Made by a program: the position numbers and the translations under genes
The notes under the pieces: generated by a model
Seen by the model: only the letters and a program-made list of their open reading frames with translations
Databases searched by the model: none
What the model was told of the DNA's origin: nothing
DNA from: Ditylenchus dipsaci
Lineage: Eukaryota; Nematoda; Chromadorea; Rhabditida; Anguinidae
Assembly: GCA_004194705.1 (NCBI GenBank)
Contig: SADC01001302.1
Location: 124,001 to 188,000, forward strand
DNA: 64,000 nucleotides
Direction of reading: 5' to 3'
Part shown: one piece after another, positions 1-12,679 of the stretch
Layout of the letters: every line of letters begins with the position of its first letter
Numbering within the stretch: position 1 is the stretch's first letter

Positions 1-114
1 TTTTGCAGCCCTCTAATAGCAGCCCACCCTCTAATAGTATCCCCCCCCCTAGGAGGGGGTTGAAAAATAGTAGCCTATCGGCTGCTATTAGAGGAAATAC
101 GGTAACTCAAATAC
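1..114. mobile_element. MITE family A (TACCGTATTT ends), left-truncated by window
   Basis: The right terminus reads as the reverse complement of TACCGTATTTCCTCTAATAG and the interior has C-rich runs followed by GGGGTTGAAAAATAGTAG. The same end and interior recur at about ten places in the window. No coding capacity. The left end lies outside the window. Confidence 0.6.
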
Positions 115-1793
115 CGTATGACAATATCTTTACACACTATGTCGGAGCACAGATAAAGGGCTGAAAACCCCAGTTTCAAAATAAATTTTGAAAGCTTTCA
201 TGTTGAGATATGGACTTATAGAAAAAATTCCTTAGAAATCCTAAATATTGGATAAATTTCGGTTTTTGGCTGTTTTTTTGAAAAGCCATATCTCGAAACT
301 CATATTTTCAAAAAATAAATTTTTTTTGTATGTGTGCTATGAAATGTTTTTTGCATAAATTTAGCTGAGCTACAATATGGTGCTAAGATTCTTCTTTTTA
401 TAATTTGTATTGACTTCATAAAAACCTTTAAAAAATTGCGACCATTTTAAAAATTTCCCAAAACCGACTCTGAACTTTATAAAGCTGGCAGACTAAATTT
501 CTTACGCGAAAAGCTTAATCTTTAAATATCAAACGAAATTTTGGAATCTCAGCTTTCTAACGAAAAAAAGAACTCCGAAAAAAAGATTAATAATTTCAAT
601 AAAAATTGACAAAACAAAATCGGGGAATATATATGTATATGAAATTTAGTGCTGAAACTGGAGTAAAAACAGTACGATTAAATTTTTTTTGATGGTCGCC
701 TCCTTTATTTGTGGTGTTAGGCACGGACATGCCCCTTTAACATTTATCGCCCTAGCGGATTTTTAAAAATCTTAAAAAATATCTTTTTGCTTTTTGACAT
801 TTGCTAGGTGGCACAATGGTTAAGATTTCCATCACATGAGGAATAAATAAAAAGGCCGTTTTCAGACGTTTTCGGTTCTTATTAAAAAAAATGTGAGTTT
901 AGGTCCAACAAAAGTCCAGACTTTACGTCAAATACAAGGCAAATCGAACAACAATCGAAAAGTCTCGAAAATTTGTATTCTCAGTGACCAGTCATATACT
1001 AAAATTCAACCTTACATCCTTTCTAAAAAATTAGAGGAGATCTTTGCCGGATCGAAAACGTTTGAAAAATAGAGGCAAATTTTATGCCTGGAGCTCATTT
1101 TTCCAGTCATTGACCACAGAAAGATCCGAACAGAAAAATATTTTGAATAGGCGTAAAATGTCTTGCACTAAAAAACTACAGTAAAATGTAAAAAAAAATC
1201 TTAGAAAAGATACATTTTCTAATCGAATAATTTGCTGCTTTTATTGAATAGAAACTCATTCATTAAGCAGAATAAGGTGGGTGCACAAACACACCTTCTT
1301 CTAGTTCGTGGAAGATAAATGCCATCACGAATAGAATGTAATTTGATAGCTGCTGCAACTTTATTTTACTACTTCCTGTTGCTAATTTTTTTGCTAATAT
1401 GCCAAAGGAAGTTCATTTTGGGAATCTGCAGGTTGGAGTAATTGCATTTTAGGTGGGAATTTAATCTACCCACAATGTTACGTTTGCAATAGTTTTTAAT
1501 TAGCTTTTTATGCGTGCGTTTAATTGGGTAAAACTATTTGTATCCTGGTCCAATGATGGAGCAGTTTGCTTTTCATTTTTGAGCATTAGTTTATTTTTGA
1601 CTTGAATGGTTGGGTTAATCCACTATTTACCGCGAACACTAGGAACACATTAGCAAGAATTTTTCTCTCAATTAGCCATTTATATATTGAATTCATACCA
1701 TTTTTAATTTCAGCAATAATACTTTTTTAGTATGATGTTGGATTATTGTGAATATCCAAATTTTTTAAAGGTCGTATTTTTCACTTTTTAGAC
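115..1793. other. AT-rich intergenic DNA with decayed repeat
   Basis: No gene is supported. Bases about 180-640 contain phrases such as TTTTTTTGAAAAGCCATATC that recur in the large palindrome at 28.8-29.6 kb, so this is a decayed relative of that element. The remainder is unassigned AT-rich sequence. Confidence 0.4.
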
Positions 1794-1814
1794 TTACATT
1801 TTGGCATACTGGCT

Positions 1815-2045
1815 AACTTTTCTTGTGAAAATGAAGTTATAAATTGCTACTTTTGGGTTTGAAACATGGCAAAATAAGGACGCTTTAGAGCATTTTAGCA
1901 AAAATATGCTATTTTTTTCGGTGCTCATTGCTTTTTTGGTGCAAAAAAAGATTTTGACGTGAAATCCGGTGAAAAAAAAAGACTCGTGGTGCCAAAATAC
2001 AACAAATCTTATAAATAAGGACATTTCGGAGCCCTGGTTTGAACT
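1815..2045. repeat. dispersed repeat family E copy
   Basis: Shares an ordered set of phrases (loss-of-colour 'GGACATTT', 'AAAAAAGATTTTGAC', 'GGAGCCCTGG') with copies at about 6.37-6.64, 10.39-10.51 and 50.77-50.99 kb. Non-coding, moderately diverged; class unknown. Confidence 0.45.
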
Positions 2046-4790
2046 TGATACTAAGCCCAGGGGCGCATTTACTTAAGCCCAGGAGCTCATTTATTATGGC
2101 GCCAATTCTCGACAGCGACAGCTTGATGAATAGACACTGGATCGCAGCACCTTGAGTAGTAATCAATAGACTCAGCAAATAGATGGCTCAGCAACATTCT
2201 CCAAAATCAAGCTGCGCACGGCCTGGCTCTCAATGGAGGCAGCATGGCCACTAACGACGTGATCAGTCAAGCAGAAATCACCTGAAGAAAATAGAATACC
2301 AATAAAAACTTTACTCTAATATGCTCTATAATTAGCCCTACATAAATTACAGCACAACTTTAAATAGAAGAGCATTCAGCGTAAAGAAAAAATAGCAAAG
2401 ATCTTGGAAGAAGTATATTTTGAACAAGAAGAGTAGAATCTTATAAATACCTTATTTTCGTTTATATGTTTAAAAGTTACCACCAATTTTTTTAGATCAT
2501 TTTTAGGAATCATTTTTACATTGCGAAATTATCCCGAACACATGGTTTGTAGCTCTATATCTCTTTTTCAAATAACATAAAAATTTAGCAGGATAATTGA
2601 AAAAAAATTAGACAGCATTTGGCTTTAAAAATGCGTGAGGTCATTTTGAAAAGTTGGCACGCATTTTAATCACTTTATATAATTAAGTATTATATTGAAT
2701 ATTGAGCATTACGATAACATTTAAAAAACTATGTTGAAGTATATTTCAAGTCTTAAAAAACCTATATTAAAGAATATTTTTTCAAAGATCTGAGTGTTGA
2801 GATACCGTATTTCCTCTGAAAGAAGCCCCGGGCTTCTTTTTTTATGGCCTCTAGGGGGCTTATAATAGAGGGTTTTTGGTTTTTAAAGTAGTTGGAAAAA
2901 TTTAGAAACAAAAAATTTCAATTATCCTCTGATCACATAAATCTTTATGTAAAATTGCGAAAATCCTGAAACTCAATTTTGAAATCGTTGTTATTTGCAT
3001 TAAAAGTTTTTTCGGCTCACTGTATAACAGGTTTTTGGTACTTATTCGGTTGGGGGCCGGGTCTTTCTTTTCACTGTTTTGAGAGTAACTTTTTAAGTCT
3101 TCTGAATAATCGACAGTTAACAAAACTATGTTCAAATTCCATTTTTTGAGGCAACTATGTACCCTTTCCGGTTGGTTCAGCTTGGGGGACCAACGCAAAA
3201 AGTCAAAACTTTTTGAAAAAAGTCCAGTTTTATGTAGAAAAGTATCACAAAATAACTTTTTTAAATCGTTTTTAGCATATAAAATTATTTAGAAGACGTT
3301 TAATCGCTATTCTTTAATTACTAAAAATATTGCCCCCGACCCAATAAGTGCCAGGTTTTCTCGCGGAAAGCAAAACTTGCTACATCCCTTTTGCCTAAAC
3401 TATAACACTAATTCACTTTGAACAAAAGACGCCTATCAGCGTCTCTATCGTGTTTTGAAATTTTAATAAATATCAATACATCTCACACTCCCCTGATTAA
3501 CCCTTTCTGTGTACCCCCGCCCATCCTGGCTACCCTTTTCCTGGTACTCCACTCCTGCCTTCAAAGTTTCCGCCCATTCTCGTCATCCGGTACTTTCCTG
3601 GTAGTTTGGGGGTATCCAGGTAGTTAAGTCCCCATTCTGGTGGTTAGGTGGTTTCCACGTAGTTCGGCCGATGGTGGAGCTAGAGATGCGCGGTTCGGTT
3701 ACTTTCCTGGTAGTTCGGGCCAGGCGTGGACACGGGCCGGGCCGAACCGGGCCTGGGCCCCAATGAGTTTTTCTCTACAATAGTTATTGAAACTCTGTGC
3801 CACTTATAGCTTATTTTAAAGCTGTATATGACAGTAGGTCACTTTGTTTTATGCAGGGACTACCCACTGAGCTTAATCATAAACCAAAAAAAACTTTTTT
3901 TCTTGACATACTTTCAAAAGTGGCTAATTTTTAACTGACTTTAATCTTTCAAAGGTGCGAAACATATGGTTTTAGTTTTTTGAATTTTGTGCTTTTAACC
4001 TAGGCCTTTTGTGATTATCTGCTAGACTTGAAGATATTAATGATCAAAAATAACAGACTTAAAAAGTAGTAGTGCTGTCGCAAGTTAAGTTCTGTGATCA
4101 TTTATTCTTGAACTTAGCAGTAAGAATAGAAACACTAAGTAATTTTAATTTGACACCGACTTTAATTTGGTTTCGATGTTGTAAATTTGTATTTTTGATA
4201 AATCTAGCTCACCTGTTCACTGGTTACATGAATTTTCTTATGCCCTACTGCCAAGTCCAACCCCGCCTTCTTTGGCTGCACACACACCTATATACCTTCT
4301 TGTTTTCTTCCTTCCTCAATGCTTATTTCTTTTCACAAATTGTGCTTCTTCTTCTTCCTCTCTGCTTGAGCACTTGTGTTTTTGCTACTGCAAACTGTTT
4401 CCTAGACCTTTAAGGTGGTGGGTTGGTTTACAGACCTTTCCAAATTCGGCATTTTCTAATTGTGGTAGTAGCTGTGGGAGAACTTATTTTCATAAAGCTG
4501 TAGATTTCCACATATTTTTCATTTAATAAAAATTCTATAAAGGCAGTTTTTTGAGCAACTATTAAAATTTCACTTGCCGCCTAAATTGTATTAATAAATT
4601 TCCGTAATTCATTTTGGTTGGATGCGAATTTTTCAGTGTTGAAGCAATAAAATTTAGTTGTTTTATAAGGAAATTGAATTTCTTTACAGTCAAAAAAGTT
4701 CAAAACACATAAGTCTTAAATGACCAAAAATTTTTTAATTTTCAAGCCACAATTTTTTGATATAATTCACACTAAAAATCTATATAATGT
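2046..4790. other. intergenic, mostly unassigned
   Basis: A partial family A MITE end lies at about 2813-2876, and 2510-2800 contains decayed phrases of the 28.8 kb palindrome. A GC-rich patch at about 3727-3760 resembles the GGCACGGGCCGGGCC termini of the hAT-like element at 47.06 kb and may be a solo end. Nothing else is supported. Confidence 0.35.
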
Positions 4791-4879
4791 AATTTGCATG
4801 TTTTTTATTTGCAATACTTAAACAACCTTCGATTTAGATTAATACTACTGCATCTGTATCAAGTTTCTTTACTCTTAAA

Positions 4880-5169
4880 TACTTATATTCCTTGCAATGA
4901 GGCATCCGACCACCCAGCTCTACATGCAGAACATACCTTCGACATCCAGCTACCAGCCCAGTCTGACGACACAAAGGATTCTACAAGGTCTTCTTGTCCA
5001 TCTCCAAACACCAGATTAAGTGCCTTAGGTAGCCAATCAACCTGTACAGCAAATTGTCAAAGTTTTCTGGAACAGTCAAGGAGGAAAACCCTACTACCTT
5101 ATCATTTACTAGCCCTATTACTTTTACTAATTGGTCTACTTCCCACAAAAACACTAGCTGAAGCCTCAG
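4880..5169 (+). CDS. candidate 5' exon encoding a signal/anchor segment of the PAN-domain gene
   Basis: An open segment ends in a basic patch followed by a long hydrophobic run (KTLLPYHLLALLLLLIGLLP), typical of a signal peptide or signal anchor. It stops at a good donor (TCAG|GTTTGT) in phase 1. The next plausible coding exon, at 8092, starts with the two bases needed to complete that codon, giving Ala-Arg-Cys into the PAN domain. The upstream part of the frame is Ser/Thr/Cys-rich. The true start is uncertain: an ATG at about 4899 is in another frame, and a one-base error could connect them. The link across the 2.9 kb intron is inference. Confidence 0.45.
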
Positions 5170-8091
5170 GTTTGTAGATTTTTTTGTAAAAAACATCACT
5201 TTGTACGTAAAATACAACTTTAATACAAATATTATAACTGTTTTTGTGTCCTCTATTTGTTGATCTTTGTGAAGAAGGTGATATTTTTAGTACGTTCGTT
5301 TGTATTACACCTTCAATTGAGCTTTGGGATGCCTTAAAAGCCAATTATTTTGCACAAATTTACACAGGGAAACCTTGTTTACTTGCTTTATTTTTGAAAA
5401 CTTATGATCTAATAGGAAAATACAATGTTTCGACTCAAAACATACCCATTTTGGGGACAATGCGTTAGTTGGTTTAAGCACAACTACAAAAAATACATAT
5501 TCCAAGCGGAAAAGGCCTTTTTGAAAAGCTTAAAATAATGTGTGACATTTTTAAACAATTCAATGAAAAGACAACTTTTTGAATGTTCGGCAGTTTCCTG
5601 TGGTCATAATTGCGCAAACAGACGCTAATTTTCATATTAAACATATTTCGCTGAAATACATCACACGACAGCGATACTTCCGGTTTGAGGATTACATTTT
5701 TCAATTCTCAACATTTTATGCTGCTATTTACAGACAATAATTTCGCATAGATAAAAGTGGTGGTTTAAAAATCATGGATACTTGATGTTTTGACGTTAAA
5801 CGTTTTTCGAGTATTCTAGGCTTTTATTCTAGGTTTTTTATTTTATTTATTCTAGGCTATTATGTTTTTACGTAGATAGTGAGCAAGAGCAAAACTTAAA
5901 ACAATAATCGAGCAAAGGACTAATTTTTCTGGTTACTATCCTTGTTTAAATGCCCCTTCTCCGAAAATCAAAAAAGTTTGTCTTTGTCTCCTCTGTTGCT
6001 GTTTTTTTATGATTTCAAGGCTTTGCTTGAGTGACGAGTTGGCCAGCTTATGAAAGACTGAAACATTTTTCGGACTCATATTCGAGTTCGTCTTGAAGTA
6101 TAATTACACATATTTCGCTGAAATACAATCCTTGCATGAACCTAATCCTATAAAAAATAAACAGGGGAGACCAAGGCAAAAATATTTGATGTAGCAGCAG
6201 AGAGGGGGTTGTCTAAACAAGAGTGATCTTTTTTCAACAATAATTTTGTTGGCGCAAATTTTGCTAAAACCACATATAAGCCCAATAATTCTTTAAAAAT
6301 TTGATAATAGACTGTGGGCAGGGCCCCCTGGCACAGGCTCCTCACTGTGTTTTAAGCATTTTTGCGAAAAATTGGCTAGGACACCAAGTACACACTTTAG
6401 GTTGTTAAAAAATTGTGATAAAGCACGGTTCTTTTCTCAAAATTTTGAAAAAGGATATTTGGATAAAAAATACATTTTGACTATTATTGAAGAAAAAGGG
6501 TCATTTTATCCAGTGCTTATTGCTATTTTGGAGCTAAAAGAAGCTTGTCTAAAAACTTTGAAAATAAAAAAAATTTTGGCTTCTAAAAAAGGACAAATCT
6601 TTTTAAAAAAGACAGATGAGAACCCTGTGATAAAGGTTATCGGCTGCATATATTTTACAGACGTAGGTAAAAGTGCTTATTTAGTTTGCATGAACTCTGG
6701 TGCTTTCAGCTGGCCCATAAATTTTCTTCCTTGTTAAAATGTAATTGCGTACAGACAAAGTCCCACGATCAATTAAATGTAAGCACCACCATAGAAGTAG
6801 CTCGAAATCTAAGTTGTGACTATATCAAGTCTTTAAAAAAAACTTAAATAGAACATGCAAAGAAGGTGCCAAAGCCGAGCACCATATTACGGATGAATGC
6901 CTCTGGGGAAATATACATAAAAGTAAAGCTAGTGGGCACATCAAATTGCTTTTAGATACGGCGATGATGTCTGCTACTACAAAAAGGCTGTATCCGTCCA
7001 CAAAAACACACGCAAAAACACAAGCTTTTTGTTTGGACAAAGGCTGAAATGTGTAATTTTTTTAGAAAAGCGATCAGTTGCAATTTTTTATTGAGATATC
7101 CTTTTGATACATCTCAATAAACGAAATATAGCTAGATATGCTTTGAAGTTCTCTAAATATCACATTTTTTTCTCGATCCAAAAAATGACCTAAAATGCCT
7201 AATGCCGTATTCCGTCTTATAGAAGAACCGGTGCTTCTAGTGTTAAAAACAGTAGAAAACTGTTTTAATTTTTAAAAATGCAAAATCAGAGGTAAACCCT
7301 GTAGTTGTGCTTAGTTTATTTATAGAATAGTGAAAGAGAGAAAGCTACAGTAGTCCGTGGTGCATTCAATTTCCTAATCCTTTTCTCATTTTACTTCTTT
7401 GGTTAAGCCAGATAATTTAAACCTTGATACTTTTGGTTAAGCCTTGAAATGCCCAAAATAAACTTACTGGTTATGGAAAGAAGCTTCACGTGTTTTTTTA
7501 GTTTAGCTAAACAAGCCAAAACAATAAAAACTAAGTGTAGGTTAAGAATACTACCATTTTTAATTTACCAATGAGGAAGTGGATTTGGATAGCAAGATAG
7601 CGAAAAAAACGAAATTAAAAAACTCAGAGCAATATATAAAAAAACAAACTACAATTTAAGTTTCGTTGCTTCTTTAATTTAAAACCATGCTGATTAAACC
7701 TATCTGGCCGGGATCCAGTGAAATGACGGACAGTAAATAAACCAACATCAAATTTTTCGATTTTTTTTGCTGGCCTCACCGGTATTTATTAACTGTATTT
7801 CACTACAGTGAACAATATTTTTTTCGAAAAATTAAAAAAAAAAGGTGTAATAGTTCACTTCCGCTATTTTTGTTTATTCAATATGACGCAAGGAGTTAGT
7901 TTTTGAACAAAACTGTGTGAACAAAATTTTATTGAAAGGGTTTTATGATAATACAATTTAACAGAAATAGAATTAGCATTTCGTTTCTATAGATCGTTGT
8001 TAAAACGAAGTATTTTTAATAAAATTGTTTATAACATAAAATTAAAAACATATTAAGAATTCAAAAATTAAAAAAAATTACAATTTTTTTA
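5170..8091. other. putative intron with decayed repeats
   Basis: No conserved coding segment is seen. It holds a dispersed family E copy (about 6370-6640), a GGGGAGACCAAGGCA motif at about 6159, and a short family A MITE remnant near 7204. Sequence quality is otherwise AT-rich and featureless. Confidence 0.4.
6370..6640. repeat. dispersed repeat family E copy
   Basis: Close match in word order to 50.77-50.99 kb, for example CATTTTGACTATTATTGAAG and GGTCATTTTATCCAGTGCTT. A 121-residue frame runs through it, but this is the repeat and not a gene. Confidence 0.55.
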
Positions 8092-9355
8092 GCTCGTTGC
8101 TACTTTTTCGGACCTGGAACAACTATTGCTGGTTCAGACTATCGTCGAGACTATGGAATCGAAAGAAAAGCTTGCGCAGAGACTTGTAAATTTGATGCTT
8201 GCTGTAAGTATCTCTTGGAAATTTACTAAAAGTAAACTCTATTGAAATTACTGTTTTTCAGGCCTAGCATTCGAGTGGAGCAAAACTGACGGCATATGTA
8301 CTCTGAAAAGTCGCTCATTGAATGGAACAGTAGAGCCTGCGGCTGACGATACTTACTTTGGACTGTGCCTTGACTATGGTATGTTTTTTCCTTTTTTTTT
8401 AATAAAATCCAATGTCGTGCCAAAACTAATAATTCTTGTACTTTTACATTCTCTTTTTTCTAACTATAATTGTAATTCATCAAACAATTATCTAAAATAT
8501 ACTTCCTCAGTGAGCTAGATAATTGATAGTGTCATCTAATTGGCTTATTTTTTCTTATTTCCTTATTTCTTATTAATTTATGTGAAAAATAAATTACAAA
8601 AACAATGAGTAAAAAATAGGCTTGGAATTTTGTAACACACTCTTTGGGTTACAAAAACAATTTCCGGAAGAAAAGTAATTTTTTTACAAGCTAAACCTCA
8701 AAGTAATTGGTTACTTATTTGTTATGTAAAGAAAAGTTAGGATTACCAACTACAAAAATTCTAATTTAATTTGTAATCTAATAACTTTTACTTATCTCTT
8801 TTTCCTGTGCCTTAATCTCTCTAGAAAAAACACTAAAAAACAAATTGTTGGAATCCGCTTAAATTTTAAAGGAAAGACACTTATTTAAATAAGCTTAAGA
8901 AAGATTTAATGAAATATTATAATCTTGGAAGAAAACTAAATTTCCTTGTTAATCATCTAAATTGACCACAAAATCAGTCTAAGTAGCAAAACATTGAAAT
9001 TTTTTTCTTTAGACGATGCAGAAAGGATCGCGTCTGGGATCATGAACTTCAAGGGCCTTCAATTGCCTCAGTGGCACAGATCAGTCGAGACAAATGCAGT
9101 GCTATGTGTGCAGCTACAATGCCTTCTACTATAGCAGCTGGAGGTGGACCAATTTCGAAAGCTAGAAAAAGGGGAAGTGATCACCCAATTCATGGATCTG
9201 GCGCACAGGCAAGCGGAGGTAGTCCAGTCATATACAGCTGGAAGACAGAAAACGAAAAGGACGTGGATGCTATGTTGGGCACCTGTCAGTGTATTACTGT
9301 TCTTCATGGAGTTCGGCTTAGTTTTGGATCATTCTCTGGATTTTTAGTCTAAATT
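8092..9355 (+). CDS. PAN/apple-domain extracellular protein (partial model, 3 exons)
   Basis: Exon 8092-8203 opens with RCYFFGPG and contains the spaced cysteines ETCKFDACC; it joins (TGCT|GTAAGT, then TTTTTCAG) to exon 8262-8378 with LAFEWSKTDGICTLKS and ending FGLCLDY. This Cys-x-Cys and CxLKS pattern is that of a PAN/apple domain, a disulphide-rich extracellular adhesion fold. The last exon, from 9013, has a second PAN-like start (ELQGPSIAS, SRDKCSAMC), but the continuation YNAFYYSSWRW is in another frame, so at least one single-base error or lesion is present and the C-terminus cannot be fixed. Likely secreted or membrane-anchored if the 4.9-5.2 kb exon belongs to it. AATAAA signals follow near 9.5 kb. 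No specific orthologue recognised. Confidence 0.65.
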
Positions 9356-9359
9356 ATAT

Positions 9360-10144
9360 AAAATATTTATAATATTGTCAAATTTTTGTTATTGTTTGAT
9401 GATCTCTTTAACTTGATTGTATCATTATCTTTTTTTGATTTCAGTTTGTATTTATTTTTGAGCTCAGAAAAAATCTCACCAATTAAAATGTTTTACAAAT
9501 AAATTTATTCGTCATATTGTATTTATTAAATTTAATTGGAATTCTCTATTATTGTTTGCCTTTTCACTGTACAATTCAATAAATAAAACTATGAATTGTA
9601 TGCTTTTTGCTTCAACAAATTTGAGTTTGTTTGCAGTTAAAGTAACATATCTTTGTAAAAATTTGTTTTCTAACTAAAGTTTTGAGAATGGCGTGGGAAG
9701 TGATTTTATGCCGCACTTTTAATAATTGTTTGTTTGTTATATAAAACTGTTTTTTAAAACAGAAAATAAAATTTTTAAAAGTAATTGTAGTGTGTTAAAA
9801 ATTTATTTGAATTTAAGCAAAATATCGTTGAAATTAGTTAATTGTTGTGTCAAGAACTTTCTTAAAGCAAAAGTTCTGAAATAAACGGACATGTGAAGTT
9901 CTGTTATTGAAAAAAAGTTCACACAATTGTTTTGAAAAGTGCATTATACAAAGTCAAGTTGAAAGATGCTGTAGTTTAACCAAACTTTGAATTTTTCGGG
10001 AAACATTTATTTAGAGTAAATGGAAAATAAATTTAATCTTTAGGAACTCAAGTATTAAAAAAGAGCTACCGTTAAGCTTTACAAAATATCGCTTAAAGTT
10101 CATGGTACTTTTCTCCCACTTTAATTGCCTATGTGATTTGGATA
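9360..10144. other. 3' flank of PAN gene
   Basis: Very AT-rich. Several AATAAA-type signals lie between about 9490 and 9600 and could serve the PAN gene. No other feature seen. Confidence 0.4.
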
Positions 10145-10356
10145 CGGTTCTAGTGCACAGTCCGTTGCCAAAAAAACAGCTTGGTCCCCCTGTTGTTTTC
10201 TAATATGATCATGGTTATTCAGGTGATCATGTCAACCATAATCATCTTAATCACCATGATCATATTAGAAAACAACAGGGGGACCAAGCTGTTTTTTGCA
10301 AAAAACAACAGGTGGGACCAAGGCAAAAAATGGCAACGGACTCTGCACTAGAACCG
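10145..10356. mobile_element. foldback MITE with double inverted repeat
   Basis: Outer arms CGGTTCTAGTGCACAGTCCG and its complement end at 10356. Inside is a second near-perfect hairpin starting AACAGCTTGGTCCCCCTG and closing around a palindromic ATGATCATGG centre. About 212 bp, non-coding. The GGGGGACCAAG word also occurs in other elements of the window. Confidence 0.75.
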
Positions 10357-10389
10357 GGTACCTTATAACTTGGATACCTTATAACTTTG

Positions 10390-10510
10390 TACCGGGGTTA
10401 CGATCTCGAAATTTTGAAAATAAGGACATTTTAGGATATTTTAGCAAAGAAACGTGCTGTTTTAACCAGTGCTTATGGCTTTTTCGGTGCTAAATTTGGT
10501 GAGGGGAGGG
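10390..10510. repeat. dispersed repeat family E fragment
   Basis: Shares CGAAATTTTGAAAATAAGGA and 'CCAGTGCTTATGGC' phrases with the other family E copies; short fragment. Confidence 0.4.
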
Positions 10511-12165
10511 TCCATTTACTTGTCATTGATTTTCTGAACATACCTAATTCAAATTTGACCCCATTTCATAACCTTTCGAAGTCTTAAGCCAGACTTGGTT
10601 TTTTTGAAAAGCAATTGGTAGATTTGGATTCTCCATGAAATCATGCATCAAGACCAATAGTCTCAGCTTCAGGCCGTGGCTTGCTAAAAAGACTAGATCA
10701 GTATTATGCAAAAAAATCATTTTTCTTATTGGGCATTCTTCTGATTAAGGGTTTGAGAAATTGGTATCAAAATCGGTTTCAAAAACTAGCTTAAATAAAA
10801 TTATTTTACATAAAAAAACTTTTGCAAACTCAAAAAATTGATTTTTGACTTAAAGACGGCTTGTTTAATCAAAGGGCTTATATCCTCAGCATTTGCTTCC
10901 TTTTGCAACAAATTTGTATCATTTTTAAAATTTATATTTAAATATACATTATAGCAGCTCTAAAACTGCTTTTTTTAAATTAATCATTCTTTGAAGATTT
11001 ATAGAAAAAGAAGCAGAGATGATCAAAAATGTCATGTCGCATTAAAACTTTACTTTTTTAATTTTACATATTTAAATATAGTACTTTTTAAAGGCTTAGC
11101 TTCTGATTTATTACAGCATCGGCATTTGAATTGCTTTATCTTTTACAGAAAAATATATTTTACTTAATAATAAAAGACAGCTGAACGAGAAACCCTCATA
11201 CGGTCAATCGTCAATATAAAGAAATCCTGAGTAGAATCCTGCCCCAATTAGGGGCCTCTTTGGTCTCCTGACTTGACGTGGATGGACTTTTTGTTGGGTT
11301 ACGTTAAGATTAAGGTGTACAAGGATCAGCCTCGAGCTAATTTCAATGTCCTGCGTGAACAGATCGTCGAAGAGATGGAATAGGTTTTGCAGGAAATGAT
11401 CAAGCGTGCACTGCATAACTTTGCCTTGAGGAGAAGCGTATCTTTATACGTAAAATATTTGAAAAAAAAAAAAAAAGATTTGGAGTCACGAAATAACGAA
11501 AAAAAACGGTGATCATAACATCATTTGTAAAACTACCCTTTTCATCAAACCACAGGGCTCAGACTACATAACATAATGTTTGGCACATGAAATTTTTTGA
11601 TAGTCCGGGCGACAAACATCAAAAATTATATGCGAAAAATGCTTTATGGTATTAAGATGTGCATATACATATTGCTAGGTCCACTATGAACTAACCTGTG
11701 CTAACCTCCTGAAAAGAAAAAACGATTTACTTTTGTTGATAGCCTAGTAATTAAACGTTTATAGACACTTTTCTGGTTTGATAGTTCGTCAAACCACTCT
11801 CTATATGTCCTCTACCCCTTGTTTTTATTGATCAAATAGCGAGGGTGTTTTGATGTCGCTCAAGGAAACATAGAATTCATTCTCGAGCTCTTATTATCGT
11901 CACTTCTCCACCCACACTTTATTTGCACAATTTCCTTTACCAGACTAACAATTAGTTACCTTTTAGCAGTCTGGACTATTAATTGGAACTGGAACACCAA
12001 TCATTTTTTTTTCAAGTAAACTAAATTTATTTAACTTATATACTTTTGGCACGTTTTTCTAAATAAGTGTTTTATTTGTCAGGTATACTAAACACAACAA
12101 TTTTGGGTAGCTGTTAATTATAAGATCAGTGAAAGATGCATACTAAATAATGCAGCTCTATGAAA
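10511..12165. other. intergenic, nothing recognised
   Basis: AT-rich sequence with no conserved frame, tandem array or clear inverted repeat that I can support. Confidence 0.4.
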
Positions 12166-12167
12166 GG

Positions 12168-12540
12168 GCCATTGCCGTCTTCGACAACGGTTGTCCACCG
12201 CCAATTCAAAAAATTTTCTTTATCGTTGGATTTAGGTACGAATTTTTCAACTTGGTTTCTAACAAAACTACAGTCAAACCTCGATAAGCCGGCACCCTAA
12301 AAGTTCGTTCCAGCCTTGAGTCCGACAATTTTTTAAACCCAGAATTTGTGTCGAACCCAAGGCTGGAACGAACTTTTGAGGGTGCTGGCTTACCGAGGTT
12401 TGACTGTATACCTAAAATTAAATTCTAGGCCTTGTTTTGTTAGAAACCAAGTTCAAAAATCCGTACAGAGGTTGAATGATTGGCTGAAAAAATTTGAATT
12501 GGCGGGGGACAATTCAAAACAGATGGCAATGGCCTTTTAA
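12168..12540. mobile_element. inverted-repeat element with a pogo/Tc-like MITE nested inside
   Basis: Outer arms begin GGCCATTGCCGTC and end with the complement near 12537. Inside, 12271-12406 has its own terminal repeats, CAGTCAAACCTCGATAAGCC and complement, flanked by TA on both sides, as for Tc1/mariner/pogo-type MITEs. The outer arms continue on either side of the insert (CTTGGTTTCTAACAAAAC and complement), so the small element sits in the loop of the larger one. Confidence 0.7.
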
Positions 12541-12679
12541 AGGGGTATAACAGCGCATAACAATGCAATTAAGGCGCATATCAGCAATTTATTTCTCTCT
12601 TTACTATTTTCTATAAGCGTTTTACCTGATCCGACAAAGATTTTCTGGCGCTACTTCGATATGGCCCTTCGGGGGCTTG

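Noticed and set aside
6372..6737. 121-residue frame as a small gene
   Set aside because: Same DNA recurs as a dispersed repeat at 50.77-50.99 kb with the frame not conserved.
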